A DNA stretch of 34,099 bases from Bacillota bacterium (GTDB taxonomy: Bacteria > Bacillota > Limnochordia > Darwinibacteriales > Darwinibacteriaceae): assembly GCA_012837925.1 (NCBI GenBank), contig DUQE01000008.1:1-34099 (forward strand). The letters are read 5' to 3'. Both the position numbers and the translations under genes were made by a program. The notes beneath the pieces were generated by a model. That model was not told the DNA's origin. It made no database searches and was given only the letters and a program-made list of their open reading frames with translations. Shown piece by piece: positions 1 through 6,861 of this stretch. Within the stretch, counting starts at the first letter, position 1; every line of letters starts with the position of its first letter.

Positions 1-1
1 C

Positions 2-160
2 GTGCAGGGAAACGAACTGATTACTTCCCTAAGCGATTTCTCTAAAGCAAGTATAATGCCCGTCTATACCAGCATCCTAACCCAAGCAGGTTTCGCAATC
101 GCCATCGCCGCCGTAGCCTTGTTGCTCAGAAAAGAACGCCGCATGTCGCAATTCGCTTAG
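2..160 (+). CDS. C-terminal end of a membrane protein (partial)
   Basis: An open frame enters from the left edge and stops at TAG 158-160. The 52 visible residues contain one hydrophobic segment (roughly residues 29-45 of the fragment, rich in Ala, Ile and Leu) followed by a positively charged tail containing RKERR, which fits a last transmembrane helix with a cytoplasmic C-terminus. The family cannot be named from this fragment; a transporter or permease is plausible. The gene is followed directly by a strong palindromic terminator shared with the convergent HD-domain gene. Confidence 0.6.
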   Translation: MQGNELITSLSDFSKASIMPVYTSILTQAGFAIAIAAVALLLRKERRMSQFA

Positions 161-162
161 TT

Positions 163-203
163 AAAAAGATGTTAACGGGGTCTGTCCCCGTTAACATCTT
201 TTT
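163..203. repeat. REP palindrome acting as bidirectional terminator (copy 1)
   Basis: This is a perfect 18-bp stem (163-180 with 186-203) around the loop TCTGT. The core is GGGG-TCTGT-CCCC flanked by GTTAAC, the same core found at other sites in this window. Here the outer stem continues into an A-run on the left and a T-run on the right, so it can terminate transcription from both convergent genes. Confidence 0.85.
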
Positions 204-233
204 TCCCCTAAGAACTTAATCTAAGAACTTGAT

Positions 234-878
234 CTAGAAGAACACGCTGGCTTCCAATTGTGCCTGTAACCTGTTGAAGAACTCGATCTGGAAAGCGATC
301 CTCTCTTTCCATAGCGTAGTTGCTGTCTCCGTTCCCATCTGCATGTCTATGTACTTGTTCAGGCGTTCTAAGACGTTTGTCACATATTCGACCTGCTCGT
401 CACAGGACAAGTCCGTAAAGGCTCTGTTCTTCAGAGTCTCGTGTATCCTGTATGCATCAAACCGATCAATGTTGTCACAATCACCTATGCTTAACGCTAA
501 AGGAGAACGCTCGCCGGGAAAGTCGGCCTCGTCATCAACGTGAATGGCTATCCCATAGCAAATCTCTTCGACCTTTTCCTGGCTCAAATCGAGTGTCTCC
601 AAGAAGGGTCTAGCCATCTTTGCAGCATTTCGCCCATGGTTGAGCCAGTCATCGTCCGACGTAAATGTGCCGACATAGCTTAGGTCGTGCAGGAGACAGC
701 CAATAACCAAGGCTTCTTCATCAAGACCCTCGCCCTTCGCAATCTGCCTGCCGATATTCGCCACACGCATCGTGTGCTCGAGACGGTATTTCTTATCGGC
801 TGGATTCTTGGACATGTACTCGCTTTGGTCAAACTGCTGCCTCAGAAAATCCACCGTTCGGCTAATGTTTTGTGCCAT
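234..878 (-). CDS. HD-domain phosphohydrolase family protein
   Basis: The 214-residue protein carries an HD metal-dependent phosphohydrolase signature: His35 in RLEHTMRVA, the His64-Asp65 pair in CLLHDLSYVG, and further candidate ligands His81, His113 and Asp133/Asp135. HD proteins hydrolyse phosphoester bonds in nucleotides or second messengers; the substrate here cannot be read from the sequence. The protein is soluble, with no signal peptide or membrane segment. The ATG at 878 has a good ribosome binding site (GGAGGA about 8 bases upstream). The gene is monocistronic, converging on the partial membrane-protein gene. The C-terminal 60 residues look helical and have no domain I recognise. 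Confidence 0.8.
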   Translation of the reverse strand: MAQNISRTVDFLRQQFDQSEYMSKNPADKKYRLEHTMRVANIGRQIAKGEGLDEEALVIGCLLHDLSYVGTFTSDDDWLNHGRNAAKMARPFLETLDLSQEKVEEICYGIAIHVDDEADFPGERSPLALSIGDCDNIDRFDAYRIHETLKNRAFTDLSCDEQVEYVTNVLERLNKYIDMQMGTETATTLWKERIAFQIEFFNRLQAQLEASVFF

Positions 879-969
879 TCCATCGCTCCTCCTTGTAGTT
901 AGCTAGGCTCTCGTGAGCAAGTATTCGCCAAAACGCCAACTAACCCTGCCTCTCCGGCATTTGTTGCGC

Positions 970-1002
970 ATTTGTTAACGGGGTCTGTCCCCGTTAACAA
1001 AT
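970..1002. repeat. REP palindrome (copy 2)
   Basis: This is a perfect inverted repeat with 14-bp arms (970-983 and 989-1002) around the loop TCTGT, core GGGG-TCTGT-CCCC with GTTAAC flanks. It sits between the HD-gene promoter region and the terminator of the nqr operon. It has no T-run, so it is less likely to be a terminator than copy 1. Confidence 0.85.
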
Positions 1003-1025
1003 AGCCCCATTAGCACTGTAAGCAC

Positions 1026-1062
1026 AAAAAAGAGCTTTCATGGACCAGATCCACGAAAGCTC
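1026..1062 (-). terminator. Terminator of the nqr operon
   Basis: Read on the minus strand, a 12-bp stem (1051-1062 with 1032-1043, one G-U pair) with a 7-base loop is followed by a run of six T. It lies about 70 bases after the stop codon of the ferritin-like gene, so it probably ends the seven-gene transcript. Confidence 0.85.
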
Positions 1063-1063
1063 C

Positions 1064-1108
1064 TTCACCTGACTCACCTGATTCACCTGATTCACCTGAT
1101 TCACCTGA
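1064..1108. repeat. Tandem 9-bp repeat, five copies
   Basis: Five head-to-tail copies of TTCACCTGA (the second begins with C) lie between the stop codon of the ferritin-like gene and the operon terminator. On the minus strand each unit contains AGGTGA, which resembles a ribosome binding site. A simple slipped-strand repeat in a 3' UTR is the plain explanation. Confidence 0.8.
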
Positions 1109-1131
1109 TTAACCCAATTCATCAACAAGGC

Positions 1132-1596
1132 CTACAGGTAAGGGTAGTACTCCTCTGGGCGCTGGAGAAACTCGAGAACCCTCCATAAAACCGCCCGATG
1201 CCCTTCCTCCTCGCGTTCCAGCGTCAGGAACACTTCTCGTTCGCGTTCAGACGTCGCCTCACGAGCCAGCTCGCCGTACAAATCGATGGACTTTTCCTCA
1301 AACTCCACGGCCTGCTGGTAGATGGTGATATAACTCGGGCGTTTCTCCTGCGGAATCTTCTCCTTTGATGATGAATCGATAAAGAGAAGAGGAGCTCGAT
1401 CAGACATCTGGCTTCCTTCATAGTCGTACAACCCAGAGTCTTTCATCTGTTTGAGCAACTCGTAATGCTTTTCCTCATCCGCGGCCAGTCCTTCGAAAAT
1501 CTCGCGAAACCCCGAATCTTCCATCAGGCTTGCCTGTTTGAGATAGAACTCCTTACCCTGCACTTCAATTTGCATCGCATATTCTAAGGGATGCAT
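1132..1596 (-). CDS. Ferritin-like / rubrerythrin-type di-iron protein
   Basis: The 154-residue helical protein has the paired metal-ligand pattern of the ferritin-like fold: Glu11 in IEVQGKEFY, an ExxH at Glu41-His44 (DEEKH), glutamates around residues 98-101 (VEFEEKS), and a second ExxH at Glu130-His133 (EEEGH). Such proteins bind two irons and act in peroxide reduction or iron handling. There is no C-terminal rubredoxin domain, so it is a short rubrerythrin-like form. The ATG has GAGGTG 5 bases upstream. It is the last gene of the nqr operon, 14 bases after the 152-residue unknown gene, which suggests a redox link to the pump (inference). Confidence 0.8.
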   Translation of the reverse strand: MHPLEYAMQIEVQGKEFYLKQASLMEDSGFREIFEGLAADEEKHYELLKQMKDSGLYDYEGSQMSDRAPLLFIDSSSKEKIPQEKRPSYITIYQQAVEFEEKSIDLYGELAREATSEREREVFLTLEREEEGHRAVLWRVLEFLQRPEEYYPYL

Positions 1597-1610
1597 GTGA
1601 TCACCTCACT

Positions 1611-2069
1611 TTAGACTTTGATCTCTAGTACTTCAGCGTATTTTGCGGGATCAACCCGGAAGGGGGCCCCGTGACCTTCATAAAACCCATGCTCGGCGAT
1701 GAGATGAATGTTCAAATCAGACCACGTTACCGTTTCGCCGGTCTCCGTATTGGTCACCTGCGTGATCGACTTGGACGCTTGGACATTGTCTGCAAAGGGA
1801 CAGAGGATACCTCCCTTGTGCTCTTCACGCTCAACCCTGAACTTGCCGTCAACGAATACGGGTCCGGGATGTTCCGTAGCTTGGTCTGTAAAATAGCGCA
1901 TCCGCTCAGCAATATTGTGATGGGTCAGGCCAAGCGGCTCGAGCAAGAGCTGGTCCTGATGGATAATATCAGCGAGAGTGCGCGTATCTGTCCCCAGAAA
2001 CTGATGCCCAGCTAATGCTCCCGAACGCATATTGTCCTCGATACGCTTCAAATCTGGCCCTTGTTTCAC
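1611..2069 (-). CDS. Conserved-looking protein of unknown function in the nqr operon
   Basis: The 152-residue soluble protein has no signal peptide, membrane segment or motif that I recognise. It has one cysteine (in GILCPFAD), several histidines (THHN, HLIAEHGFYEGHG) and a predicted mix of helix and strand. The GTG start is preceded by GGAGG at 8 bases. It begins 12 bases after nqrF and ends 14 bases before the ferritin-like gene, so it is almost certainly co-transcribed with both. A role linked to the redox pump or the di-iron protein is inferred from context only. Confidence 0.7.
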   Translation of the reverse strand: MKQGPDLKRIEDNMRSGALAGHQFLGTDTRTLADIIHQDQLLLEPLGLTHHNIAERMRYFTDQATEHPGPVFVDGKFRVEREEHKGGILCPFADNVQASKSITQVTNTETGETVTWSDLNIHLIAEHGFYEGHGAPFRVDPAKYAEVLEIKV

Positions 2070-2081
2070 TTCTCATCCCTC

Positions 2082-3179
2082 CTAAAACTCATCAAAGAAA
2101 ATGGCGTCTCTACCAAAACCAATCTTGGTTAACACCTGCACACATGCATTGATCATACCCGGACTGCCGCACAAGTACGCTTGCCTGTTCACAGCATCTG
2201 GCACATGACGGGCAACAACGTCCGTAATCAGCCCTTCTTCCCCATCCCACTCATCTTCAGGAGTAGCTCCCGACAGGGCGGGTATGTATTGGAAGTTCTC
2301 GTATCTCTTCTCCAAATCCCGGAAGAAGTCAACATAATAGAGATCCCGTTTACGCACGGCCCCAAAGAAGAACTTCATTTTCTTATCGAGGTTCTTCTCC
2401 AGAATATCTAAGACCAGCGAGCGTATCGGTGCTAGCCCTGATCCGCCGGCAATAAAGATCAGCTCATCTCCGCCTTCATGCAGGTAGAACTGGCCAAATG
2501 GTCCGGCAAAGGTAATCTCGTCGCCTTCCTTGAGGTGTTGATGAAGGAACGTGGTGCAAATACCGCCAGGCACAAGACGAATAATCAACTCAATGTGGTT
2601 TCGATCAGACGGGACTGAAGATATGGAATAAGCCCGGCTTACCGATTCCTTCACCTTGTCATAGGGTTTGCTGTCAACTTGCACGTACTGCCCCGCCTTG
2701 AAATCAATAGTCTGAGGCTCAAGGAGTTCAAAACGGAACTGCTTGATATCATGGGTAAGCGGCTTAATCTCCGAAACTCTGGTGCGGTACTGCTTGATGT
2801 TGAAGAGTTCCTCGGGAATCCTGATCTTCAGATCGTGCTTGACTTTCACCTGGCAAGACAGACGAACACCAGCTTCCCTCTCCTCTTCTGATATATACGG
2901 CTCTTCCGTGGGAAGCACAGGCCCGGCACTTTCCACCAGCGTGACTTTGCATAGACCACAAGTCGCCTTCCCTCCACAGGCCGACGGAATAAAGACTTTC
3001 TGGCTGGCCAAACTCGAAAGTAGACTTGAACCGCCATTCACCTGCAGACTGCGGGCGCCATCATTGATGTCGATCGTACAGATACCGTAATTATTGAGTC
3101 TATTGTCCGCCAAGACAACGATAGCTGCGAGGATCGTGGCCAAGACAGACAGACTTAGCACGGTAAACAAAACGGTCAT
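2082..3179 (-). CDS. nqrF: Na+-NQR subunit F: NADH-oxidising 2Fe-2S flavoprotein
   Basis: This 365-residue protein matches NqrF in domain order: one N-terminal membrane helix (residues 4-24), a 2Fe-2S ferredoxin domain with Cys68, Cys74, Cys77 and Cys109 (C-x5-C-x2-C-x31-C), an FAD-binding domain with RAYSISS (182-188), and a NADH-binding domain with GGSGLAP (245-251), ending in FFDEF. NqrF takes electrons from NADH into the membrane complex. It is about 40 residues shorter than the Vibrio protein, mainly between the ferredoxin and FAD motifs. I prefer the ATG at 3179 over the GTG three codons upstream because GGAG then lies 8 bases away. A separate nqrF rather than rnfB/rnfC marks the complex as NQR type. 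Confidence 0.92.
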   Translation of the reverse strand: MTVLFTVLSLSVLATILAAIVVLADNRLNNYGICTIDINDGARSLQVNGGSSLLSSLASQKVFIPSACGGKATCGLCKVTLVESAGPVLPTEEPYISEEEREAGVRLSCQVKVKHDLKIRIPEELFNIKQYRTRVSEIKPLTHDIKQFRFELLEPQTIDFKAGQYVQVDSKPYDKVKESVSRAYSISSVPSDRNHIELIIRLVPGGICTTFLHQHLKEGDEITFAGPFGQFYLHEGGDELIFIAGGSGLAPIRSLVLDILEKNLDKKMKFFFGAVRKRDLYYVDFFRDLEKRYENFQYIPALSGATPEDEWDGEEGLITDVVARHVPDAVNRQAYLCGSPGMINACVQVLTKIGFGRDAIFFDEF

Positions 3180-3228
3180 AGACCTCACTCCATTCTAATC
3201 AGCTAGGTGCAACTGCGCCTGCAAGACG

Positions 3229-3828
3229 CTACATCACCACGAATATTCCCGAAAAGCCCACAAACGCCAGAGCCATGATTCCCGTGATGATGAACGTAAT
3301 GGCCGGTCCTTCTAGTCCACGAGGCAACTGATTGCCCGCCATCTTTTCGCGTATTGCAGCCAAAGCAGCGATGGCCAGCCACCACCCCAGACCACTTCCA
3401 AAGCCAAAAAGCAGAGTTTGCACGAACCCATAGCTGCGAATGACCATGAACAGGCTGATACCCAAGATGGCACAGTTTACAGTAATGAGGGGCAGGAAGA
3501 TACCCAACTTCATGTGTAAATCCGACAAGTAACGATCCATCACCATCTCGATAATCTGCACAGTGGCAGCGATGACGATGATGAAAATCAGATAGCGCAA
3601 ATAGTCTAATCCCAGAGGAATCATGACATAGTGGTAGATGAGCCAGTTAATGACTGTGGTAAACACCATCACTAGCGCAACAGCTTTACCCAGACCCGAT
3701 GCAGTCTTGTACTCCGAGGAGACGGAGATAAACGAGCACATTCCCAGAAAGTTTGACAACACCATGTTGCTGGAAAAAATCGAAGCTAGGAAAATCACGA
3801 CGGGACTTATGGCTGGTGCACTACCCAT
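3229..3828 (-). CDS. nqrE: Na+-NQR subunit E, membrane protein
   Basis: The 199-residue protein has six hydrophobic segments and closely resembles NqrE: FLGMCSF near the N-terminus and IFLPLITVNCAILG mid-protein. These are the two cysteine positions that, with NqrD, hold the intramembrane iron-sulfur centre in NQR. The C-terminal FGSGLGWWLAIAALAAIREKM is also typical. The ATG at 3828 is chosen because GGAGG lies 8 bases upstream; the open frame extends 12 codons further without a better site. It overlaps the end of nqrD by 8 bases, indicating translational coupling. Confidence 0.92.
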   Translation of the reverse strand: MGSAPAISPVVIFLASIFSSNMVLSNFLGMCSFISVSSEYKTASGLGKAVALVMVFTTVINWLIYHYVMIPLGLDYLRYLIFIIVIAATVQIIEMVMDRYLSDLHMKLGIFLPLITVNCAILGISLFMVIRSYGFVQTLLFGFGSGLGWWLAIAALAAIREKMAGNQLPRGLEGPAITFIITGIMALAFVGFSGIFVVM

Positions 3829-4447
3829 TCTTACCACCTCCAACAGCTTGTTTACGAGTAGCAATGTTGTTCACGATCCAAATCATGACACCCACCAGGA
3901 AGAACGCTGCCGGGGGCATCACCATAATTGTCCAGGTTTCGAGTTCGAGGAAGTTGACGTTGTACCCTAGAATAGTTCCAAAGCCCATCAGCTCCCTGAC
4001 GAAAGCGATGATTACTAACACGATTGTATAACCGAGCCCGGCGAAAACGCCATCAAAGAACGACTCTACAGGCGGATTCATCTGGGCAAAGGCTTCGGCT
4101 CTTCCCATGATGATACAGTTGGTAATAATCAAGCCAACATAGGGACCGAGTGCTCGACTGATGTCTGGCATGGTAGCCTTGAGAATGACATCAAAGAGAA
4201 TGACCCACGTGGCAATGATCAGTGTTTGCACAATCATTCGAACCCTATGGGGAATGAATTCTCTCAGTAAAGAGATCGTAAAACTGGAAAGCGCTACAGA
4301 GAATATCAAACCCGCCCCCATGACGAGAGAGTTCGACACCAAGTTGGTGACGGCCAAGAGGGAACAAATTCCCAAAATCTGGCGTAAGACTTGGTTTTCA
4401 TGCCACACATTACGTACGAGAAGTGTCTTAATCGCACCCTTCTTCAT
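3821..4447 (-). CDS. nqrD: Na+-NQR subunit D, membrane protein
   Basis: The 208-residue, six-helix membrane protein carries the NqrD hallmarks LGICSLLAVT and VGLIITNCIIMGRAEAFA. The stretch around VRMIVQTLIIA and VILKATMPDIS matches NqrD better than the related RnfE. The cysteines in LGICS and ITNC sit where the NqrD ligands of the NqrD/NqrE iron-sulfur cluster are expected. The start overlaps the nqrC stop by 4 bases. Confidence 0.92.
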   Translation of the reverse strand: MKKGAIKTLLVRNVWHENQVLRQILGICSLLAVTNLVSNSLVMGAGLIFSVALSSFTISLLREFIPHRVRMIVQTLIIATWVILFDVILKATMPDISRALGPYVGLIITNCIIMGRAEAFAQMNPPVESFFDGVFAGLGYTIVLVIIAFVRELMGFGTILGYNVNFLELETWTIMVMPPAAFFLVGVMIWIVNNIATRKQAVGGGKNG

Positions 4448-5025
4448 CGCGCCAGCACCTCCTCATAGGTCATCAGCTCAGCAATTGTCTGGTTCAAGAT
4501 GTTCAGCACCGCATTCGAGCTGCTCGTCGCACCGGTGATGGCGTCAACTCCACTGCCATACACAATTTCCTCTCCTGGTACGATGGGCACGTTTTGGAAC
4601 TGCTCCTTGAACCACGCTTCTCCGATACGTCCGCCTAGACCAGGAGTCTCGTTTTGCTCGACAAACTCTAATCCAAGCAAACGATCAAAATCAGCTGACA
4701 CTCCAATATAGCCCCGAATTGTACCCCACAGCCCTTGACCTTTGAGAGGCCAGGCATAGCCGTCTGGATTGCCATCAACGCCATGCACTGCGTAGGCGTT
4801 TTGAGCGCCAACTGTAACAGGCACAACATGTTCCTCAAAAGCTTGGATGAGATCCGATTCAGGAACAATACCCAGGACTTTAAGAATGGCTGCTTGTTCT
4901 ACACGTGCTTCGTTTTCTTGAATGGCCGGTAGGAAGTACGCTTGCGTTACAGCAAGCACGGTGCCAAAGACAGCCGTCAAGACAAATGTAAAGACTATCG
5001 TGTAGATATAACTATCCCTGTTCAT
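4444..5025 (-). CDS. nqrC: Na+-NQR subunit C, covalent FMN carrier
   Basis: The 193-residue protein has an N-terminal membrane helix (residues 8-30) and an extracytoplasmic FMN-binding domain. The flavin-attachment motif is D161-A-I-T-G-A-T167, where Thr167 would carry FMN through a phosphodiester bond. The phrases KGQGLWGTIRGYIGV and NETPGLGGRI are typical of NqrC/RnfG. It is shorter than the Vibrio NqrC (about 257 residues). The ATG at 5025 has GGAGG 7 bases upstream and overlaps the nqrB stop by 14 bases. Confidence 0.9.
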   Translation of the reverse strand: MNRDSYIYTIVFTFVLTAVFGTVLAVTQAYFLPAIQENEARVEQAAILKVLGIVPESDLIQAFEEHVVPVTVGAQNAYAVHGVDGNPDGYAWPLKGQGLWGTIRGYIGVSADFDRLLGLEFVEQNETPGLGGRIGEAWFKEQFQNVPIVPGEEIVYGSGVDAITGATSSSNAVLNILNQTIAELMTYEEVLAR

Positions 5026-5962
5026 GGGCCATCCTCCTTCGCGCAGCAAACTCTTTGACCTGCATCTCAATCAGGGGACCAAAGGTGTTCCCTAAGAGCA
5101 CTGCAAACATCGCTCCCTCACGGAAATTGGAAAAGCTGCGAATTGTTAACGCCAAAAGTCCAATCAAGGCCCCAAAGAAGATCTGGGCTGTCTTGTCTCT
5201 TGGTGCGGTAATCGGGTCGGTAGCCATAAACACAATCGCAAACAAAAATCCGCCAGTAAATAGGGCCACAAGCGGATTAACGGCGGTGGCACCAATGGTA
5301 TACAAGATGGTGCTCAAACCTAAGAAGGCCACGGTTCCAGAGAGCATAATCCGCAGCGAAGCTGTCTTTGTGTAGACGAGGTAAATCGCGGCCAACAGAA
5401 TCAATAGCGAGCTTATCTCTCCACTAGACCCCGCAATCTGCCCCAGGAAGAGGCGGGTTATGTCTACCCCTTTTTGGACAAGAGGAGTGGCAGCCGAAAT
5501 GGCATCGACACCTGTTGTGTAACGTACGAAACCTCCAGGAAATCCCGCGAACGGGGTAGCCCAGCTCACTGTCATCGAGCTTGGGAAAGAGATAAACACG
5601 AAGCACCGTCCAACAAGGGCTGGATTAAAGATGTTCTTTCCGAAACCACCAAAGACTCCTTTCCCAAAGAACACGCCGAAGGCGATGCCCACAGCCGCAA
5701 CCCAAAGAGGAACGGTCGAGGGTAGAACAAGGGTAAACAGCACGCACGATACGAAAATAGCTTCGGGAATCTTGAAGCCGGTACCACCCTTCATGAACCG
5801 CAGAATCCAGAACTCAGTCAACACACCTGTCGCTGTCACGACAGCTAGAACAACCAAGACACGTAAGCCAAATGAGTACACGGCAAACAGTAGGATAGGT
5901 AATAGGCTAATCAGCACTCGTCGCATGATCGCTTGTTTCGAAAACAATGCTCCCAGTTGCAT
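5012..5962 (-). CDS. nqrB: Na+-NQR subunit B, membrane FMN subunit
   Basis: The 316-residue multi-helix membrane protein belongs to the NqrB/RnfD family. FGKNIFNPALVGR (107-119) and VFMATDPITAPRD are signature stretches. The covalent FMN motif is D153-A-I-S-A-A-T159, one residue off the usual S-G-A-T, with Thr159 as likely attachment site. Its length is closer to RnfD than to Vibrio NqrB (about 410), lacking much of the N-terminal extension. A strong ribosome binding site (GGAGGAGG) precedes the ATG. It is the first gene of the operon: no nqrA lies upstream, only a non-coding leader and then the separately terminated csp gene. Confidence 0.88.
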   Translation of the reverse strand: MQLGALFSKQAIMRRVLISLLPILLFAVYSFGLRVLVVLAVVTATGVLTEFWILRFMKGGTGFKIPEAIFVSCVLFTLVLPSTVPLWVAAVGIAFGVFFGKGVFGGFGKNIFNPALVGRCFVFISFPSSMTVSWATPFAGFPGGFVRYTTGVDAISAATPLVQKGVDITRLFLGQIAGSSGEISSLLILLAAIYLVYTKTASLRIMLSGTVAFLGLSTILYTIGATAVNPLVALFTGGFLFAIVFMATDPITAPRDKTAQIFFGALIGLLALTIRSFSNFREGAMFAVLLGNTFGPLIEMQVKEFAARRRMAHEQG

Positions 5963-6140
5963 ACATCCTCCTCCTTGAACACTCGATGAATTCTCATGTA
6001 AAGTGTATCTTCAACGCCACACAAGTAGAACCCGGAACCCGACTTAACACCTCCAAACGCCGTTGTTCTCTAACGTACCGTTTCATGACTAGTGGAATTC
6101 GACGTAATGGTAAGAAATCCTTTGTTTTCCAATAACAAAT

Positions 6141-6156
6141 TTGCGACTTTTCGCAA
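6141..6156. promoter_or_regulatory. Short perfect inverted repeat upstream of the nqr operon
   Basis: TTGCGA-CTTT-TCGCAA is a perfect 6-4-6 inverted repeat 179 bases upstream of the nqrB start. It could be an operator or a small RNA hairpin. I could not fix a promoter in the 5963-6190 leader with confidence, so the role is open. Confidence 0.35.
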
Positions 6157-6207
6157 TATCGACGACACTTGAGAACGTATTCACCAACTCTGTTAAGAGG
6201 ATCTTAA

Positions 6208-6251
6208 GGGGGTCTGTCCCCGTTAACAAATGTTACCGGGGACAGACCCCC
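6208..6251. repeat. Head-to-head REP pair (BIME-like, copy 3)
   Basis: Two REP units face each other: 6208-6228 and 6231-6251, 21 bp each with one mismatch (GTTACC instead of GTTAAC in the right arm), separated by two bases. Each arm contains the GGGG-TCTGT-CCCC core or its complement. The pair lies in the gap between the nqr leader and the csp terminator. Confidence 0.85.
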
Positions 6252-6272
6252 TCCCCCCAAGATCAACACAAC

Positions 6273-6304
6273 AAAAAAGGCACCTCCATCACAGGAGATG
6301 CCTT
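6273..6304 (-). terminator. Terminator of the cold-shock gene
   Basis: On the minus strand an 11-bp stem (6294-6304 with 6277-6287, one G-U pair) with loop TGTGAT is followed by a T-run. It begins 15 bases after the csp stop codon. Confidence 0.85.
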
Positions 6305-6319
6305 ACTTGGTTTACTCGA

Positions 6320-6517
6320 TTAGATACGAACTACGTTTGCTGCTTGGGGTCCGCGGTCGCCTTGGGTAATGTCAAATTCTACTTCTTGACCTTCATCCAA
6401 CGACTTGAAACCGTCACCTTGAATTGCTGAGAAGTGTACGAATACGTCGTCACCATTCTCACGCTCGATGAAACCGAAACCCTTTTCATTGTTAAACCAT
6501 TTGACTCTTCCAACCAT
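6320..6517 (-). CDS. cspA: Cold-shock protein (CspA/CspB family)
   Basis: The 65-residue single cold-shock domain has both RNA-binding motifs: RNP1 KGFGFI (residues 12-17) and RNP2 VFVHF (25-29), preceded by GRVKWFN. It binds single-stranded RNA and melts structures at low temperature. Length and sequence are standard for the family. It has its own promoter, a roughly 90-base structured 5' UTR and its own terminator, so it is a monocistronic unit. It is divergent from a DEAD-box RNA helicase, a common functional partner in cold adaptation. Confidence 0.96.
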   Translation of the reverse strand: MVGRVKWFNNEKGFGFIERENGDDVFVHFSAIQGDGFKSLDEGQEVEFDITQGDRGPQAANVVRI

Positions 6518-6520
6518 AGT

Positions 6521-6589
6521 ATTTATGGCCTCCCTTAAATCATAATCACAGATGTCACAAACAACTCATTTCCTCTTAAGGCCATAAAT
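6521..6589 (-). promoter_or_regulatory. 5' UTR stem-loop overlapping the csp ribosome binding site
   Basis: In the csp leader, ATTTATGGCC (minus strand, 6589-6580) pairs perfectly with GGCCATAAAT (6530-6521), and four more base pairs (TTAA with TTAA) follow across a 4-base bulge. The ribosome binding site GGGAGG lies in that bulge and the adjoining stem, only 10 bases from the ATG. The fold would restrict ribosome access and respond to temperature or to Csp binding. The pairing is visible in the sequence; the regulatory role is inference. Confidence 0.6.
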
Positions 6590-6615
6590 AGTTCGTTCTC
6601 TCATATGTCAGATGT

Positions 6616-6644
6616 ATTGTATCAGACCTGGAGAATAAAAGCAA
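6616..6644 (-). promoter_or_regulatory. Promoter of the csp gene
   Basis: Minus-strand -35 TTGCTT (6644-6639) and -10 TACAAT (6621-6616) are separated by exactly 17 bases, predicting a start near 6609 and a 5' UTR of about 90 bases. Confidence 0.75.
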
Positions 6645-6861
6645 TCTTTTTATTTTTTAATTGTTCGGTCTCTCGCAAACCTCCATCGTCCCCACGGTTC
6701 CGTCCTTTTCCATTTTTTTGATCAATTCGTCCCCTCTAGCATATACCCTACCAGAAATGTGTGGTATGATGTTCCAGGTGATGTTCCTCGCGTTTTTGTG
6801 CTGGAAGGGTTCATCACTCTTTCTATTTTGGGCATAATTATCAAGAGAAGAGGAATTACCT

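Noticed and set aside
970-1002. TTGTTAAC ... GTTAACAA arms resemble a Rex (NADH-sensing) operator near the NQR operon.
   Set aside because: The arms are 13 bases too far apart for Rex, lie at the 3' end of the operon, and are part of the REP family found at unrelated genes.
1002-1122. A minus-strand frame of about 40 codons with NQV repeats, running from the 9-bp tandem repeats through the terminator.
   Set aside because: It is produced by the tandem repeat, has no ribosome binding site, and runs through a clear terminator hairpin.
2082-5962. The pump operon as an Rnf complex.
   Set aside because: The 2Fe-2S/FAD/NADH NqrF subunit and the closer match of the D and E subunits to NqrD/NqrE argue for NQR; no RnfB or RnfC is present.
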